Assembly (NCBI GenBank): GCA_021777105.1
Contig: JAIQZQ010000029.1
Span: forward strand, 1-64,000
DNA from: Candidatus Anammoxibacter sp.
GTDB taxonomy: Bacteria > Planctomycetota > Brocadiia > Brocadiales > Anammoxibacteraceae
Reading direction: 5' to 3'
Length of the DNA: 64,000 nucleotides
Shown here piece after piece: positions 52,407 through 62,651 of this stretch (its first letter is position 1; each line of letters opens with the position of its first letter). The notes under the pieces are model-generated. The model saw only the letters and a list, made by a program, of their open reading frames with translations. It did no database searches and was not told the DNA's origin. Made by a program: the position numbers and the translations under genes.

Positions 52407-52724
52407 AGAGCCTCCTGTTGTTGTTTAATTTAATTATATAAACTAAACGAATTTAAATACCCCCTTCCCTAACCCCTCCCACTAGTGGAGGGGAATTTGG
52501 TATTCTAAACCCGTTTTGGTTTTAATTACAAACTTCAAAAGCTCACCTAATGAATTATGTATTGTAATAAACATATACATTTTATTCCCGCTACCTTGAT
52601 GGGAAGGGTTAGGGTGGAGGATAAAATAGTCGCCCTCTTTTAATATAAGGGTTCTGGAAGAAATAATTTGGAGATGTTTAATTCCGAAACATCAAGCATC
52701 AAGCATCAAGATACGGGCAAACTA

Positions 52725-54665
52725 TTATGCTTTAATCGCCTTTTGCAATAGTTCGTTCATAGATCTGATCTCAAACGGTTTGGACATGACGCCGTAAAAG
52801 CCGTATTTTTTACAGTCCGACATTATTGGATTGTTGCAGTAACCGCTTGAGACAATTGCTTTTGCGTCGGGATAGATGCTATGCAATATTTTAATAGTCT
52901 CTTCGCCGCCCATGGAGCCGGGCACTGTTAAATCCATTATGATCACGTCAAATGGTTTGCCTGCTTCCCGCGCGTTTGTATACATTTCAATTGCTTCGGA
53001 GCCGTCTTTGGCGCATTCAACTTCATACCCTATAAAGCCGAGAGTCTGGCTTGTCATATCGCGTATCATCTCTTCGTCGTCCATAATCAATATTTTTCCC
53101 GAGCCTGTAATTAGACTGCGGTTTTCTGATTCACTTATAGACGCTTCTTTTAGCGTCGCCGGTAGATAGACGTTAAATGTCGACCCAACGCCAACCTCGG
53201 ACTCAACGGTAATTGCCCCGTCATGTTTTTTTATTATTGAATAGGAAGATGCCAGTCCAAGACCGCTGCCGCCATGTTTGGTTGTAAAATATGGGTCGAA
53301 TATGTTCTTCAACTGTTCTTTTTTTATTCCGCAGCCATGGTCTTTAAATGAGAGCTTTACATAATTGCCTTTTTTTAGGTCATTTAATCCGGAAGTATCC
53401 ATATTGGGTTCATTTTCAGCTCTTATTTCGATTACGCCGCTCCCCGGCATAGCCTGGGCGGCGTTTATAACCAGATTGTTTATTACCTGGGTTATCTGCC
53501 CCACATCCACTTCTACACTCCAAAGTTCCGCGGGTATTGAGAATTCACGGCTCACATTAGACCCGCGGGCGGCAAAAGATGACGCATCTTTTATTATATT
53601 TGTTAAGGAAACGACTTTTTTTACAGGATCGCCGCCTTTTGAGAATGTAAGCAATTGCTGAGTCAGGTCTTTTGCGCGAAGAACGGCCTTCTCTATACTC
53701 TCCAACGTCTTGCCGGCTTTATCGGTTTGCCCTGATTCTAAAAGGATAGAGGCCAGGTTTGTGTTGCCGATAATTGCGGTCAATATATTGTTAAAATCGT
53801 GCGCTATGCCTCCGGCAAGCACGCCTACAGACTCAAGCTTTTGCGCCTTTATTAACTCATTTTCCATGCGTAGGCGTTCAGTCACGTCCCTTATTATAGC
53901 GGTCGCGTGCCATTTGCCCTTAATTTTTACGGCTGAAAACGCGTGATCAGCCATAAACTCAGAACCGTCCTTTCGCAAGCCGGGCAGAGTCAATGTTTTT
54001 CCGATAATATTGCCTTTGCCGGTATCCTTAAATTTCTCCATGCCTTTAAATATTTCTTCATGGTATCGTTCAGGAGCAATTAGGTCATGCATATTCATGC
54101 CGAGAGCCTCTTCTTTTGTATAGCCAAAGATATCTTCAGCTGATTTATTCCAAAATGTGATTGAGCCTTCGCTGTCAATAGTGATAACTGCGTCGGGCAT
54201 TGAGTTTGTAATTGCGCGTATATTCTCTTCGCTCTCTTTTAACGCAATTTCAGCCTCGCGCTTTTCATTAATAATCTTGCGCTGTTCCAACGTTTTTTCA
54301 ATGACTGACGGCAATAGATCCATGTAATTGCCTTCAACATCCTTTATCAGGTAATCGGAAGCGCCGGCCTTTAATGCCTGAACCGCGCTGGTCTCATTGC
54401 CGCTTCCGGATATCATTATTGACGGTATGGAATGCTTTTCAACGATGACAGCCTTTATCACTTCCAGGCCGTTCATTTCAGGCATAGCAAGGTCGACCAG
54501 CAACATGTCAAATTCACCGGCCAGGCATTTAGATAACCCGTCTTTTCCATTGCAGGCCGTTTCTACGCTGAATTTCCCGGTCGCTTCCAGGCGTTCTCTA
54601 AGGAGGTAAGCCAATCCTTCGTCGTCTTCAACATATAATATTTTTATTAAATTATCGCCATTCAT
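52725..54665 (-). CDS. Hybrid sensor kinase: receiver-PAS-HisKA-HATPase-receiver (646 aa)
   Basis: Domains in order: receiver (1-125, acceptor D58 in LLVDLAMPEMNG), a coiled linker, PAS (about 150-265, ITNSMPDAVITIDSEG), HisKA with phospho-acceptor H289 in GGIAHDFNNILTAI, HATPase_c (GSGLGLASSYSIIKKHDG) and a C-terminal receiver (MDLTVPGSMGGEE). Two receivers flank the kinase, so it can take part in a phosphorelay. There is no membrane segment; it is cytoplasmic. The ATG at 54665 overlaps the stop of the upstream response regulator by one base (TGATG), so the two are coupled. Confidence 0.95.
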   Translation of the reverse strand: MNGDNLIKILYVEDDEGLAYLLRERLEATGKFSVETACNGKDGLSKCLAGEFDMLLVDLAMPEMNGLEVIKAVIVEKHSIPSIMISGSGNETSAVQALKAGASDYLIKDVEGNYMDLLPSVIEKTLEQRKIINEKREAEIALKESEENIRAITNSMPDAVITIDSEGSITFWNKSAEDIFGYTKEEALGMNMHDLIAPERYHEEIFKGMEKFKDTGKGNIIGKTLTLPGLRKDGSEFMADHAFSAVKIKGKWHATAIIRDVTERLRMENELIKAQKLESVGVLAGGIAHDFNNILTAIIGNTNLASILLESGQTDKAGKTLESIEKAVLRAKDLTQQLLTFSKGGDPVKKVVSLTNIIKDASSFAARGSNVSREFSIPAELWSVEVDVGQITQVINNLVINAAQAMPGSGVIEIRAENEPNMDTSGLNDLKKGNYVKLSFKDHGCGIKKEQLKNIFDPYFTTKHGGSGLGLASSYSIIKKHDGAITVESEVGVGSTFNVYLPATLKEASISESENRSLITGSGKILIMDDEEMIRDMTSQTLGFIGYEVECAKDGSEAIEMYTNAREAGKPFDVIIMDLTVPGSMGGEETIKILHSIYPDAKAIVSSGYCNNPIMSDCKKYGFYGVMSKPFEIRSMNELLQKAIKA

Positions 54666-55111
54666 CAAAATTCTCCGTCCGGAATAGTGACAACATCAAA
54701 AAACAGCCCCATCTTGCGGATACACTCTCCAAAATTCTCAAAATCCACGGGTTTTGTTATAAACACACTGCAACCAAGCTTGTAACAAGCGTCGACTTCA
54801 CTACTATCGTCGGTTGTTGTAAGTACGACAACCGGAATACGGCAGGTATCGTCATTACTTTTCATATCCTTAAGTATCATTTGCCCGTCGCGTCCCGGCA
54901 AATTAAGGTCAAGGAGCACAAGCAACGGCGACGGCCTTGTCTTGCCTTCGTAATCGCCCCGACAAAACAGGAAATCCGTGGCTTCCTGGCCGTCGGCGAT
55001 TGATATAACGTCATTGCGAATGCCGGCCCTCATCAAATTCTCTTTAATAAGGTATGAGTGGCCCTCATCGTCTTCAACTAAAAGTATTGTCACGGATTGA
55101 GATGCGCTCAT
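54665..55111 (-). CDS. Single-domain response regulator, Rcp1-like (148 aa)
   Basis: A stand-alone receiver: ILLVEDDEGHSYLIKENLMR with acidic D14/D15, acceptor D68 in LLVLLDLNLPGRDG, T/S in VVLTTTDD and conserved Lys in FITKPVDF. The insert after the first strands (SIADGQEATDFLFCRGDYEG) is typical of the Rcp1 group found with phytochrome and PAS kinases. No output domain, so it relays phosphate or acts by protein contact. Coupled by overlap with the hybrid kinase downstream. Flank 55112-55332 has only TGACTAAAG direct repeats near 55185-55222. Confidence 0.93.
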   Translation of the reverse strand: MSASQSVTILLVEDDEGHSYLIKENLMRAGIRNDVISIADGQEATDFLFCRGDYEGKTRPSPLLVLLDLNLPGRDGQMILKDMKSNDDTCRIPVVVLTTTDDSSEVDACYKLGCSVFITKPVDFENFGECIRKMGLFFDVVTIPDGEF

Positions 55112-55332
55112 GATATATTCTCCTTTAAAAGATTCTTATTTTACGGTTGCCGCGATATAAAACCCTAACCCGGATAAACCGGAAAAATGACTAAAGTGAC
55201 TAAAGTTAAAAGTGAACTAAAGTTTCGGTAAAAATTTTCAATTTTTGACTTTCACATCGCTCCCAAACCCCTGATTGGCAACCAGAGCGATAACAAATTT
55301 CGAATTTCTGATCAGTTTGGCTATACAATTAT

Positions 55333-57297
55333 TTATGCCCGGCAATCAACCTCTTCTTTTAAATCTTTAGGCAATGTAAAAGCAAATGTAGAGCCTTGGC
55401 CAAAAGTAGACGCGCATTTAATCTCGCCCCTGTGCAAATGTATCAACGTCCTTACATAAGCAAGGCCCATGCCCTCGCCCTTTACGTTCTGCCTGCCGGC
55501 CCTGCGAAATATCTCAAAAACCTTGTGCATCTCATCTTCGGCAATGCCGCGGCCGTTGTCTTTAATGTGAAATACCGTTTCAGTTTCATTATCTTTTGCG
55601 CCTATCTCTATCACGCCCGGTCGTTCAGGCTCAAGATAATTAATTGCGTTTGTTAAAATGTTTGAAAACACCTGCTCCATTGAAAGCAGATCAGCCTTTA
55701 CCTCCGGCAATTGCCCAACAACAACCCGCGCCCCTTTCTCATTTAATTGAAATGAGACTGCGTCAACTATTTTACTCATAAGTTTATTTGTGTCAATACT
55801 CTGCAAGTTGAGCTTTTTATGCCCTAACCGGGAAAGTTTTAATATTGCGCCAACCAGTCCATCCATCTTGTCCACTGACGTATTTATGAAATGCAACGCA
55901 TGCGGAATCTTGTCGTCCAGAGAAATCCCCACTTTCTTTCTTGTTTCATCATCCAGGCCGGCCAATGTTTCCGGCAAGGCGGATTTAACCGTGTTTAAAT
56001 GCGCGCTCAACTCGCCTGAAAACCCCTTTAGATTAACCAGAGGCGAACGCAAATCGTGCGAAACTATGTAGGCGAAAGTTTTAACCTCTTCATTAGCTTT
56101 TTCAAGGCTTTTTGTGCGTTTGGTTAACTCGTCATGCGATATCCCCAAATCGTGAGCCATGGAATTAAACGACATGGCCAGCAGCCCTATCTCATCTTTT
56201 TGTTTAATATCCACGGTTTGCGTCAAATCTCCATCAGCCACACGAATAATAGCGTTTTGCAACCTGACTATGGGCCTGGAAATTGAGCGGGATACAACTA
56301 TCGCAACCGCCACCACGACCAAAAATGTAAGAATACCCAACATTATCATCCACTGTTTATATTTTTGCGCGGCAGCAAAGATTTCACTGGTGTCCATTTT
56401 AACCACTACGCCCCAATCCGTGTAAAACAGATACCTGGACACCGCAAAAACCTCTTCCCCTCGATAATCAATTGACACCTGCACACCTTCAGCAGCCTTG
56501 GAAGCAATCTGTATAGGTTTACCTTTCATATCGCCGATTGTTATTATTTTATTAAACGCTGCATCTTTATCGTGCCTTAAAGGAGCCAAAATTTTTAACT
56601 GTCCCCCTTCTTGCGCGGCAATAACCGTCTCGCCGGTATCTCCCAATCCTGTATAATCCTGAGCCATTTCAAAGATATCGTCGACTATTATCTGAATACA
56701 TGCCGCGCCCAGCAATTCCCCGTCTCTAAAAACGGGAGCTCCCATAAACGCGGCCATTTCACCTGAAGGAGTATAAAATTCAAAACGGGAAAGGTCGGCG
56801 GCGGATAACGAGACGGCTTTTCTAAATGTTTCGGCAAGATTAGTATCTTTCAAAGGCCCTGTTATTAAATTTGACCCGAGGTCTTGCTCCTCCATCACGC
56901 TAAACACAATTTCGCCATTTTTATTAACAAGAAAAAGGTCGTACAAAAGGTTTTGTCCATATGTATAGTACTCAAGATACTCTTTTAGCTCCAGGTGAAG
57001 ATCAATGCGTTCCTCCAGTCTTACTATATTGTCGCTTAAATATACGTCATATAGACGCAAAAAGTTTTCAACATTCGGATTATGCGCAAAAAGCTCTACT
57101 ATATTCTCCTTTTGCCTGAAATAGTCTTCAAGCTTGTCCAGCTTATACTCGCTAATCTCGGTCAATCGCATAGCCGCCTCATTTTTAAGCCGCTTAACAG
57201 CGTAAATATAACTGAACGAGCTATATATCAGCAGAGGTATCAATGCCGTAGCCAGAAACCATAATAACAATTTAGTTGATAATTTATAGAATTTCAT
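55333..57297 (-). CDS. Cache-domain sensor histidine kinase (654 aa)
   Basis: Two membrane segments (about 11-31 and 316-336) bracket a periplasmic dCache-like sensor domain (45-310; GAACIQIIVDDIFEMAQDYTG and LFYTDWGVVVKMDTSEI are typical). HAMP follows (338-390, RSISRPIVRL...DLTQTVDIKQKDEIGLLA), then HisKA with H414 in FAYIVSHDLRSPLVNLKGFS and HATPase_c (GRGIAEDEMHKVFEIFRRAG, GEGMGLAYVRTL). It probably reads a small periplasmic ligand. The gene begins 11 nt after the stop of a UrtA-like binding protein, which suggests that the binding protein delivers the ligand. Confidence 0.95.
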   Translation of the reverse strand: MKFYKLSTKLLLWFLATALIPLLIYSSFSYIYAVKRLKNEAAMRLTEISEYKLDKLEDYFRQKENIVELFAHNPNVENFLRLYDVYLSDNIVRLEERIDLHLELKEYLEYYTYGQNLLYDLFLVNKNGEIVFSVMEEQDLGSNLITGPLKDTNLAETFRKAVSLSAADLSRFEFYTPSGEMAAFMGAPVFRDGELLGAACIQIIVDDIFEMAQDYTGLGDTGETVIAAQEGGQLKILAPLRHDKDAAFNKIITIGDMKGKPIQIASKAAEGVQVSIDYRGEEVFAVSRYLFYTDWGVVVKMDTSEIFAAAQKYKQWMIMLGILTFLVVVAVAIVVSRSISRPIVRLQNAIIRVADGDLTQTVDIKQKDEIGLLAMSFNSMAHDLGISHDELTKRTKSLEKANEEVKTFAYIVSHDLRSPLVNLKGFSGELSAHLNTVKSALPETLAGLDDETRKKVGISLDDKIPHALHFINTSVDKMDGLVGAILKLSRLGHKKLNLQSIDTNKLMSKIVDAVSFQLNEKGARVVVGQLPEVKADLLSMEQVFSNILTNAINYLEPERPGVIEIGAKDNETETVFHIKDNGRGIAEDEMHKVFEIFRRAGRQNVKGEGMGLAYVRTLIHLHRGEIKCASTFGQGSTFAFTLPKDLKEEVDCRA

Positions 57298-57308
57298 GAT
57301 ATTTCTAT

Positions 57309-58637
57309 TTATTCAGTCGTCTCCGGATTAGGCGCGCTCCATTTTTTGCCCCAACTTTTATAAAAACCCCGAACCATTTGATCCCACTCCCTCTTTGACC
57401 GATGAACAAGATATGGTCTTGGCCTGACTATTTCATTTGACGTCCATAATATCTCAAATTGCCCGTCATCTCTTACCCTGCCGACCCTTGCGTATTTAAG
57501 CATATGATTATTTTCATGGTTAAAATGCACAATGCCTTGCGGGGCTACAATGCCTTGCCGTTTTAAATATTGACGAACCAACCGAGGTTCAGACGATCCC
57601 GAGCCTTTAACAGCCTTTGCCCAGAGCTTCACGCCAAAATAGGCGGCTTCCATAGGGTCTGATATAACACGGCTTTCTCCATGCGCTTTTTTGAAACTCT
57701 CAACAAATCTCCTGTTATCATCACTTTTAATGCTCTGAAAATAGTTCCAACACGCGTAATTGCCCGCGACTTTTTCTACGCCTATTTTTTCTATTTCATT
57801 TTCTCCAATGCTAAACGACATGGTTGGTATTGTGTCGGAGCCGATCCCAGCGTCTCGCATTTGCGTAAAAAAAACTAAATTTGAGGATCCGTTAATCGTG
57901 TTCAGGACTATGTCCGGCTTGGCGGCTATTATTTTTGATACTATCTCGCCGGCGTCGCCGGCTCCAAGCAATAAATACTCTTCTCCAACAATTTCTCCGC
58001 CCAAGGCATTTATATAATCTTTTGCTATGGTGTTTGCTATTCGAGGGAAAATATAATCAGAACCGGCAAGGAAAAATCTTTTGCCTATATTTTCAAAACA
58101 CCATTTTATAGCAGGCACTATTTGTTGATTTGGCGTAGCTCCCGTATAAACAATATTTGCCGATTGCTCAATCCCTTCATACTGCACAGGGTAAAAAAGA
58201 AGGTGATCATACCTCGCAAATATCGGCTTAACTTTCTTGCGGTGGGCTGATGTCCAGCAACCAAAAACAACGCTTACTTTTTCATTAACAATCAAGCGCA
58301 ACGCTTCCTTTTCAAACGTTTTTGAGTCTGATTTGCCGTCAGCCACAACAGGATTCAATTCGCGCCCTAAAAGCCCGCCCTGTTGATTAATCTCGTTAAT
58401 AGCCAACATAACCGCGTCAACCACGGCCCTCTCGCTAATAGCCATTGTGCCTGTTAAAGAATGCAATATTCCTACCTTGATATTAGCGCGGCCTTCCGCG
58501 CCTTCAACAATCAATCCGCCTTTAGGCATAAAATTCGAGCCGGTTAAAGCCAGGAATATTGCAAGCCAAACAATTTTTATTGTTCGGCAATCACAATAAT
58601 TGACATGATCGCGATGCTTTTTTGAAAAATCAAACAT
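57309..58637 (-). CDS. UrtA-like periplasmic substrate-binding protein (442 aa)
   Basis: A possible signal or membrane anchor (IVWLAIFLALTGSNFM, residues 25-40) precedes a type I periplasmic binding fold: IKVGILHSLTGTMAISERAVVDAVMLAINEINQQGG...GRELNPVVADGKSD, then VSVVFGCWTSAHRKKVKPIF and YPVQYEGIEQSANIVYTGA. This matches amide/urea-binding UrtA/AmiC-type proteins. No permease or ATPase genes are present; the downstream gene is a Cache-domain kinase 11 nt away. So it likely works as a ligand-binding partner for sensing, or its transporter lies elsewhere. Confidence 0.9.
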   Translation of the reverse strand: MFDFSKKHRDHVNYCDCRTIKIVWLAIFLALTGSNFMPKGGLIVEGAEGRANIKVGILHSLTGTMAISERAVVDAVMLAINEINQQGGLLGRELNPVVADGKSDSKTFEKEALRLIVNEKVSVVFGCWTSAHRKKVKPIFARYDHLLFYPVQYEGIEQSANIVYTGATPNQQIVPAIKWCFENIGKRFFLAGSDYIFPRIANTIAKDYINALGGEIVGEEYLLLGAGDAGEIVSKIIAAKPDIVLNTINGSSNLVFFTQMRDAGIGSDTIPTMSFSIGENEIEKIGVEKVAGNYACWNYFQSIKSDDNRRFVESFKKAHGESRVISDPMEAAYFGVKLWAKAVKGSGSSEPRLVRQYLKRQGIVAPQGIVHFNHENNHMLKYARVGRVRDDGQFEILWTSNEIVRPRPYLVHRSKREWDQMVRGFYKSWGKKWSAPNPETTE

Positions 58638-58764
58638 GATAATTCCTTAAATCATTAATAGAGCTTATTAACAACACGCCACATATAGCGCTGCCATCCT
58701 TTGATGATCGTCTATAATAAACATTCCGCAAATATAATGCAAATGCCGGTTTTATAATGCCTGC

Positions 58765-60786
58765 TTATTTTGGAAGCGCAATTGTAAATGTTGTTCCTTT
58801 GCCGGCTCGGCTCTTTACGCTGATATCGCCTTTATGTTTCTTTATAATACCGTAACATATCGACAACCCCAGGCCTGTGCCTTTGACTGCGGATTTGGAG
58901 GTGACAAAAGGCTCAAACATTGCGCTCCTGAATTGTTTTGTGATGCCCTCGCCGTTGTCTTTGACGTGAATGTATATATGATTGTGATCATAATCGGTTG
59001 ATATGGTTATCTCTCCGTCGTTGCCGGTTATTGCGTCATCAGCGTTTTGAACAATGTTCAGTATAACTTGTTTGATCTGATCCGGCACAACTTTAACTCG
59101 TGGCATGTTAGGGGCATACGTCCTTTTTAAATTAATGCCTCTCTCTTTCAGCCGCTTTTTGTAAATTAAGGCTATATCGTCTATAGCTTCATGAATATCC
59201 ACAATTTCAAATTCGCCGGAAGAGGGGCGGTGAAAAACCTGCAATTTCTTTATAAGGCCGGCCATGCGGTCGCACTCTTTAATAGCAAGCTCTATGAATT
59301 TGCCTCTGGACTCGTCCTTTTCAAATCCTGGTTTGTTTAAAGCTTGCAATACATTTCGTATACCGCAGATAGGGTTGTTAAACTCATGCGCTATCGAAGC
59401 GGACAATTTGTCGGAATGCGCAAGGCTCTCCTGCGCCGCTTTCAATTTAGAAGTGCGCTCGTCAACCAGTTTTTCAAGATGTTGCTTATGCTCGTTTAGT
59501 TTACATTCAGCCCGTTTCTTCTCAATCGACAGCCCTATTGCATCCGCGATAGCCTGCAAAATAATCTTTTCGCAATAAGAAAATTTTCTTAACTTACGGC
59601 TTTCAAAGCATATTGAGCCTATCGCGTTATTGTTCGACATCATAGGGAAACAGGCAAATGATTTGATGCCTGCTTTGCCGGCCTTTTTTAATTTATAAAG
59701 GCGGCATTTCTCTATATTGTCTATCGTTATCGCTTTGCGCGCTTTTATTGCGTCGCCGGAAATTGTGCCGACAGCGGGCTTTCTAATATCTTTAGTTATT
59801 CCATTGGGATCGCCGAAACTCCCTTTAAATATAATCTCGTCAGACTGCTCGTCGCAATTCTCAATCACTACAATATCAAAGTCCAAATTTTCCATAATAA
59901 TTCTGGGGACTTTGGAATATATCTTCGCCTCTGATTCCGTTTTAATCAGAAAACTCGACACTTTTGAAAGAGTTTCATATTCAAGCGCGCTCCGGCGCAG
60001 ACTCTCTTCATCCCGCTTTCGTTTTGTTATATCCCTGGCAATGCCGTTGACGCTTTTAACTTTTCCGTTTTCGTCATAAATAAAATTTGAAGTCCAAAGC
60101 ATATTCCTGACTTCGCCTGTGAGGCTAATTTGCCTATTTTCAATTGTCCCTCTCTTTTTTAAACTTTTTATCTGCTTATTAAACCATTCGCAGGTAGCCG
60201 CCCTATCTTCATCATATACAAAATCAAACGCCGACCTGCCCACGCACTTCGCCTTGTCAATACCAAACACCGCTTTTGACGCGTCGTTAACATATGTAAG
60301 CTTGCCGTCTCCATCCACCCTAGTTATAAGGTCGTCCGCGCAGTCTACAAATTCCCGGTACTTCTCCTCGCTCTCCTCAAGGCGTTTGACAAGTTTTTCC
60401 TTCTCTTTCTCCATTTTATGTTTATAAAGAGCCACTTCAATGGTGGCGTACAACTCCTTTTCACCTATGGGCTTAATCAGGAACCCATAAGGCTTGGTCT
60501 TCTTCGCCCTTTCCAGTATTGACTTGTCGTCATACGCCGTCAGGAAAACCACGGGAATTTTTAAGTCCTTTCTTAACCTTGCCGCTGTTTGAACCCCGTC
60601 CATTTCGCCCTGAAGCACAATATCCATTAATACCAAATCCGGCGACTCTTTCTTTGCGTTTCGAATAGACTCATTTCCGGATCTGGCCATTGATGTTACT
60701 GTGTATCCTAAATCCGTAAGATCATTCTTTAATCGCTCGGCAAGCACCCATTCGTCTTCAACGACCATCACTTTGCTGTTTACCAT
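58765..60786 (-). CDS. Receiver-PAS-GAF-HisKA-HATPase kinase (673 aa)
   Basis: From MVNSKVMVVEDEWVLAERL: receiver with acceptor D55 (LVLMDIVLQGEMDG), PAS (FVDCADDLITRVDGDGKLTYV), GAF-like domain (IYSKVPRIIMENLDFDIVVI...KSFACFPMMSNN), HisKA (LSASIAHEFNNPICGIRN) and HATPase_c (KGTGLGLSICYGIIKKHKGDI). No membrane segment. The ATG at 60786 follows AGGGGC and is preferred over a start 15 codons upstream. Its C-terminal kinase core closely resembles the partial kinase at the right edge, so they are paralogs. Flanks carry other kinases in the same orientation. Confidence 0.94.
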   Translation of the reverse strand: MVNSKVMVVEDEWVLAERLKNDLTDLGYTVTSMARSGNESIRNAKKESPDLVLMDIVLQGEMDGVQTAARLRKDLKIPVVFLTAYDDKSILERAKKTKPYGFLIKPIGEKELYATIEVALYKHKMEKEKEKLVKRLEESEEKYREFVDCADDLITRVDGDGKLTYVNDASKAVFGIDKAKCVGRSAFDFVYDEDRAATCEWFNKQIKSLKKRGTIENRQISLTGEVRNMLWTSNFIYDENGKVKSVNGIARDITKRKRDEESLRRSALEYETLSKVSSFLIKTESEAKIYSKVPRIIMENLDFDIVVIENCDEQSDEIIFKGSFGDPNGITKDIRKPAVGTISGDAIKARKAITIDNIEKCRLYKLKKAGKAGIKSFACFPMMSNNNAIGSICFESRKLRKFSYCEKIILQAIADAIGLSIEKKRAECKLNEHKQHLEKLVDERTSKLKAAQESLAHSDKLSASIAHEFNNPICGIRNVLQALNKPGFEKDESRGKFIELAIKECDRMAGLIKKLQVFHRPSSGEFEIVDIHEAIDDIALIYKKRLKERGINLKRTYAPNMPRVKVVPDQIKQVILNIVQNADDAITGNDGEITISTDYDHNHIYIHVKDNGEGITKQFRSAMFEPFVTSKSAVKGTGLGLSICYGIIKKHKGDISVKSRAGKGTTFTIALPK

Positions 60787-60851
60787 GGCTTTGCCCCTAT
60801 TACAGATGACAAATAAAAGGAAACTGAACATCTATTTTCAAAAACACCGCT

Positions 60852-62585
60852 TTACACGCTTCTTAACCTCTCTTTATATTGCGCCTCATTAAATCTGAAT
60901 ATAAATTTTGTTCCCTTCTTTTTTGCAAGTTTTATCTTGCCGTTAAGCTGATATTCCGCCAGGTTGACAATTAATTTTAAACCCAACGACGAGGATTCCC
61001 TGTAGTTGAACTCCTCCGGTATACCGACACCGTTATCGCTAATAATTAATTCATTTTTTCCATTTTTAAGAGTGCGCAACTCTATATCTATCTCGCCTTT
61101 TTCGCCTTTTGGAAAGGCGTATTGCAACGAATTTGAAACAATCTCATTTATAATCAATCCGCATGGAATAGCAGTTTCTATATTTAAGAATATATCGCTG
61201 ATATCCATTTTAAGCTCAATCTTGTCACTGTTTACCTTGTAAAAGCTGAACAGTTCGCCAACAAGGCTCTTCATATATTCGCCAAAATTAATTTTTGCAA
61301 GATTTTCAGCTTTATACAGCCTTTTATGTATAAGCTCCATGGCGTTAATCCTGTGTTGGCACTCTTTAAACATACGCAAATATTTTGAATCTTTAATCTT
61401 TTCCGTCTGAAATTCAATCAGGTTTGAAATAACCTCCATATTATTCTTCACCCTGTGATGCACTTCGCGCAACAGCAGCTCTTTCTCGGTTAACGAAGCT
61501 TTTAATTGTTTTGCGGCTTCCTTGTGGCCGGCTATCTCCTTTTGAAGCCGTTTATTTGCGATTACGAGCTCGGATGTCCTCTCTTTCACTTTCAACTCTA
61601 AACTGGATTTAGCTTTTTTCAACTCATCTTCCGCTTTCTTGCGGGCGCTGATGTCCCGCATAATACCCGCGAAAAGAGGCCCCTCATTTGAGTTCCAGGC
61701 GCCGATTGAAAGTTCAAGGGGAAACTCCTCGCCGTTTTTGCGCAATCCGCTAAGCTCAACGGATTTTATTTCCCGGGACAGCTTGCCTTTGGTTGAGGCT
61801 TTCATTACCGCAGTTGAATGTTTCCACTTAAACCTCTCAGGCATAATAATAGTCAGAGATCGGCCCACTGCCTCTTTAGCAGTGTGGCCGAACATTGCGG
61901 CGGCCTCGTCATTCCAGAACAAGATATATCCGGAGCCGTTAATAATAATCATGGCGTCCTTGGCGGTGTTAATTACAGATCTAAAACGGTTTTCGCTCTC
62001 TTCCAAAAGCTCCAGGGATCTACTATTTGCAAGGGCGATGGCCGCAAATTCGCTAAAGGTTTTGGCCATCCGGGCGTCATGCCGGTTAAAGTTGCCGTCT
62101 TTATTGCCAAGGCCCAACAATCCCACAGCCTTTTTGTTTAACATTAAAGGCGCAAACATAACATTTCTCAACCCAACATGGCCTTCAGGCATAAATTTCA
62201 TCCATTTGCTGTTGGCAAAATCGTTATCGTACACCACTTCGCCGCGTTTGTACGCCACTTCTCTAAGGCCCCTTATAGGCATAGGCAGAGCAGGGTTTAC
62301 GGCGCAACTATAATTGCCCGTGTCCAGAAACAGCACCTCATTCTCGCTCCCATCTTTTGAAAGCATCGCCACATAACCGCTTGTGGCCCCGGTTACATCT
62401 TTGCAGTAATTAAATATGCGTTGCGCGGTCGTTGTAAAATCCTTGTTCTCAAGAACAGCCCGCGTTCCTTTTAACAATAGATTCATCTCCTTTTGCCTTT
62501 TTTTCTCTTTTTCAATCAAAAGCGGCAATCTTTGAGAAGAATCCTTTAATAATTTCTTTGATTTCTTTTGATCTTTAACTAACAT
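60852..62585 (-). CDS. GAF-PAS-HisKA_2 kinase (577 aa)
   Basis: N-terminal basic coil, GAF domain (about 45-185, GATSGYVAML...FSEFAAIALANSR), PAS (about 195-315, FRSVINTAKDAMIIINGSG ... GIMRDISARKKAEDELK), coiled linker, then HisKA_2 (LLREVHHRVKNNMEVISNL, phospho-acceptor H376 or H377) and HATPase_c (LIINEIVSNSLQYAFPKGEKG, ELIISDNGVGIPE). This HisKA_2/HWE type differs from the classical kinases around it. Cytoplasmic; no receiver attached, but a response regulator gene lies just upstream (62652-63239) in the same orientation. Confidence 0.93.
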   Translation of the reverse strand: MLVKDQKKSKKLLKDSSQRLPLLIEKEKKRQKEMNLLLKGTRAVLENKDFTTTAQRIFNYCKDVTGATSGYVAMLSKDGSENEVLFLDTGNYSCAVNPALPMPIRGLREVAYKRGEVVYDNDFANSKWMKFMPEGHVGLRNVMFAPLMLNKKAVGLLGLGNKDGNFNRHDARMAKTFSEFAAIALANSRSLELLEESENRFRSVINTAKDAMIIINGSGYILFWNDEAAAMFGHTAKEAVGRSLTIIMPERFKWKHSTAVMKASTKGKLSREIKSVELSGLRKNGEEFPLELSIGAWNSNEGPLFAGIMRDISARKKAEDELKKAKSSLELKVKERTSELVIANKRLQKEIAGHKEAAKQLKASLTEKELLLREVHHRVKNNMEVISNLIEFQTEKIKDSKYLRMFKECQHRINAMELIHKRLYKAENLAKINFGEYMKSLVGELFSFYKVNSDKIELKMDISDIFLNIETAIPCGLIINEIVSNSLQYAFPKGEKGEIDIELRTLKNGKNELIISDNGVGIPEEFNYRESSSLGLKLIVNLAEYQLNGKIKLAKKKGTKFIFRFNEAQYKERLRSV

Positions 62586-62651
62586 TGTATTTGCCTCTTT
62601 AGACAGACAACAGAAACCGGAAGCGCCTATCAGCGCCCGCGCCGTTTTGCC

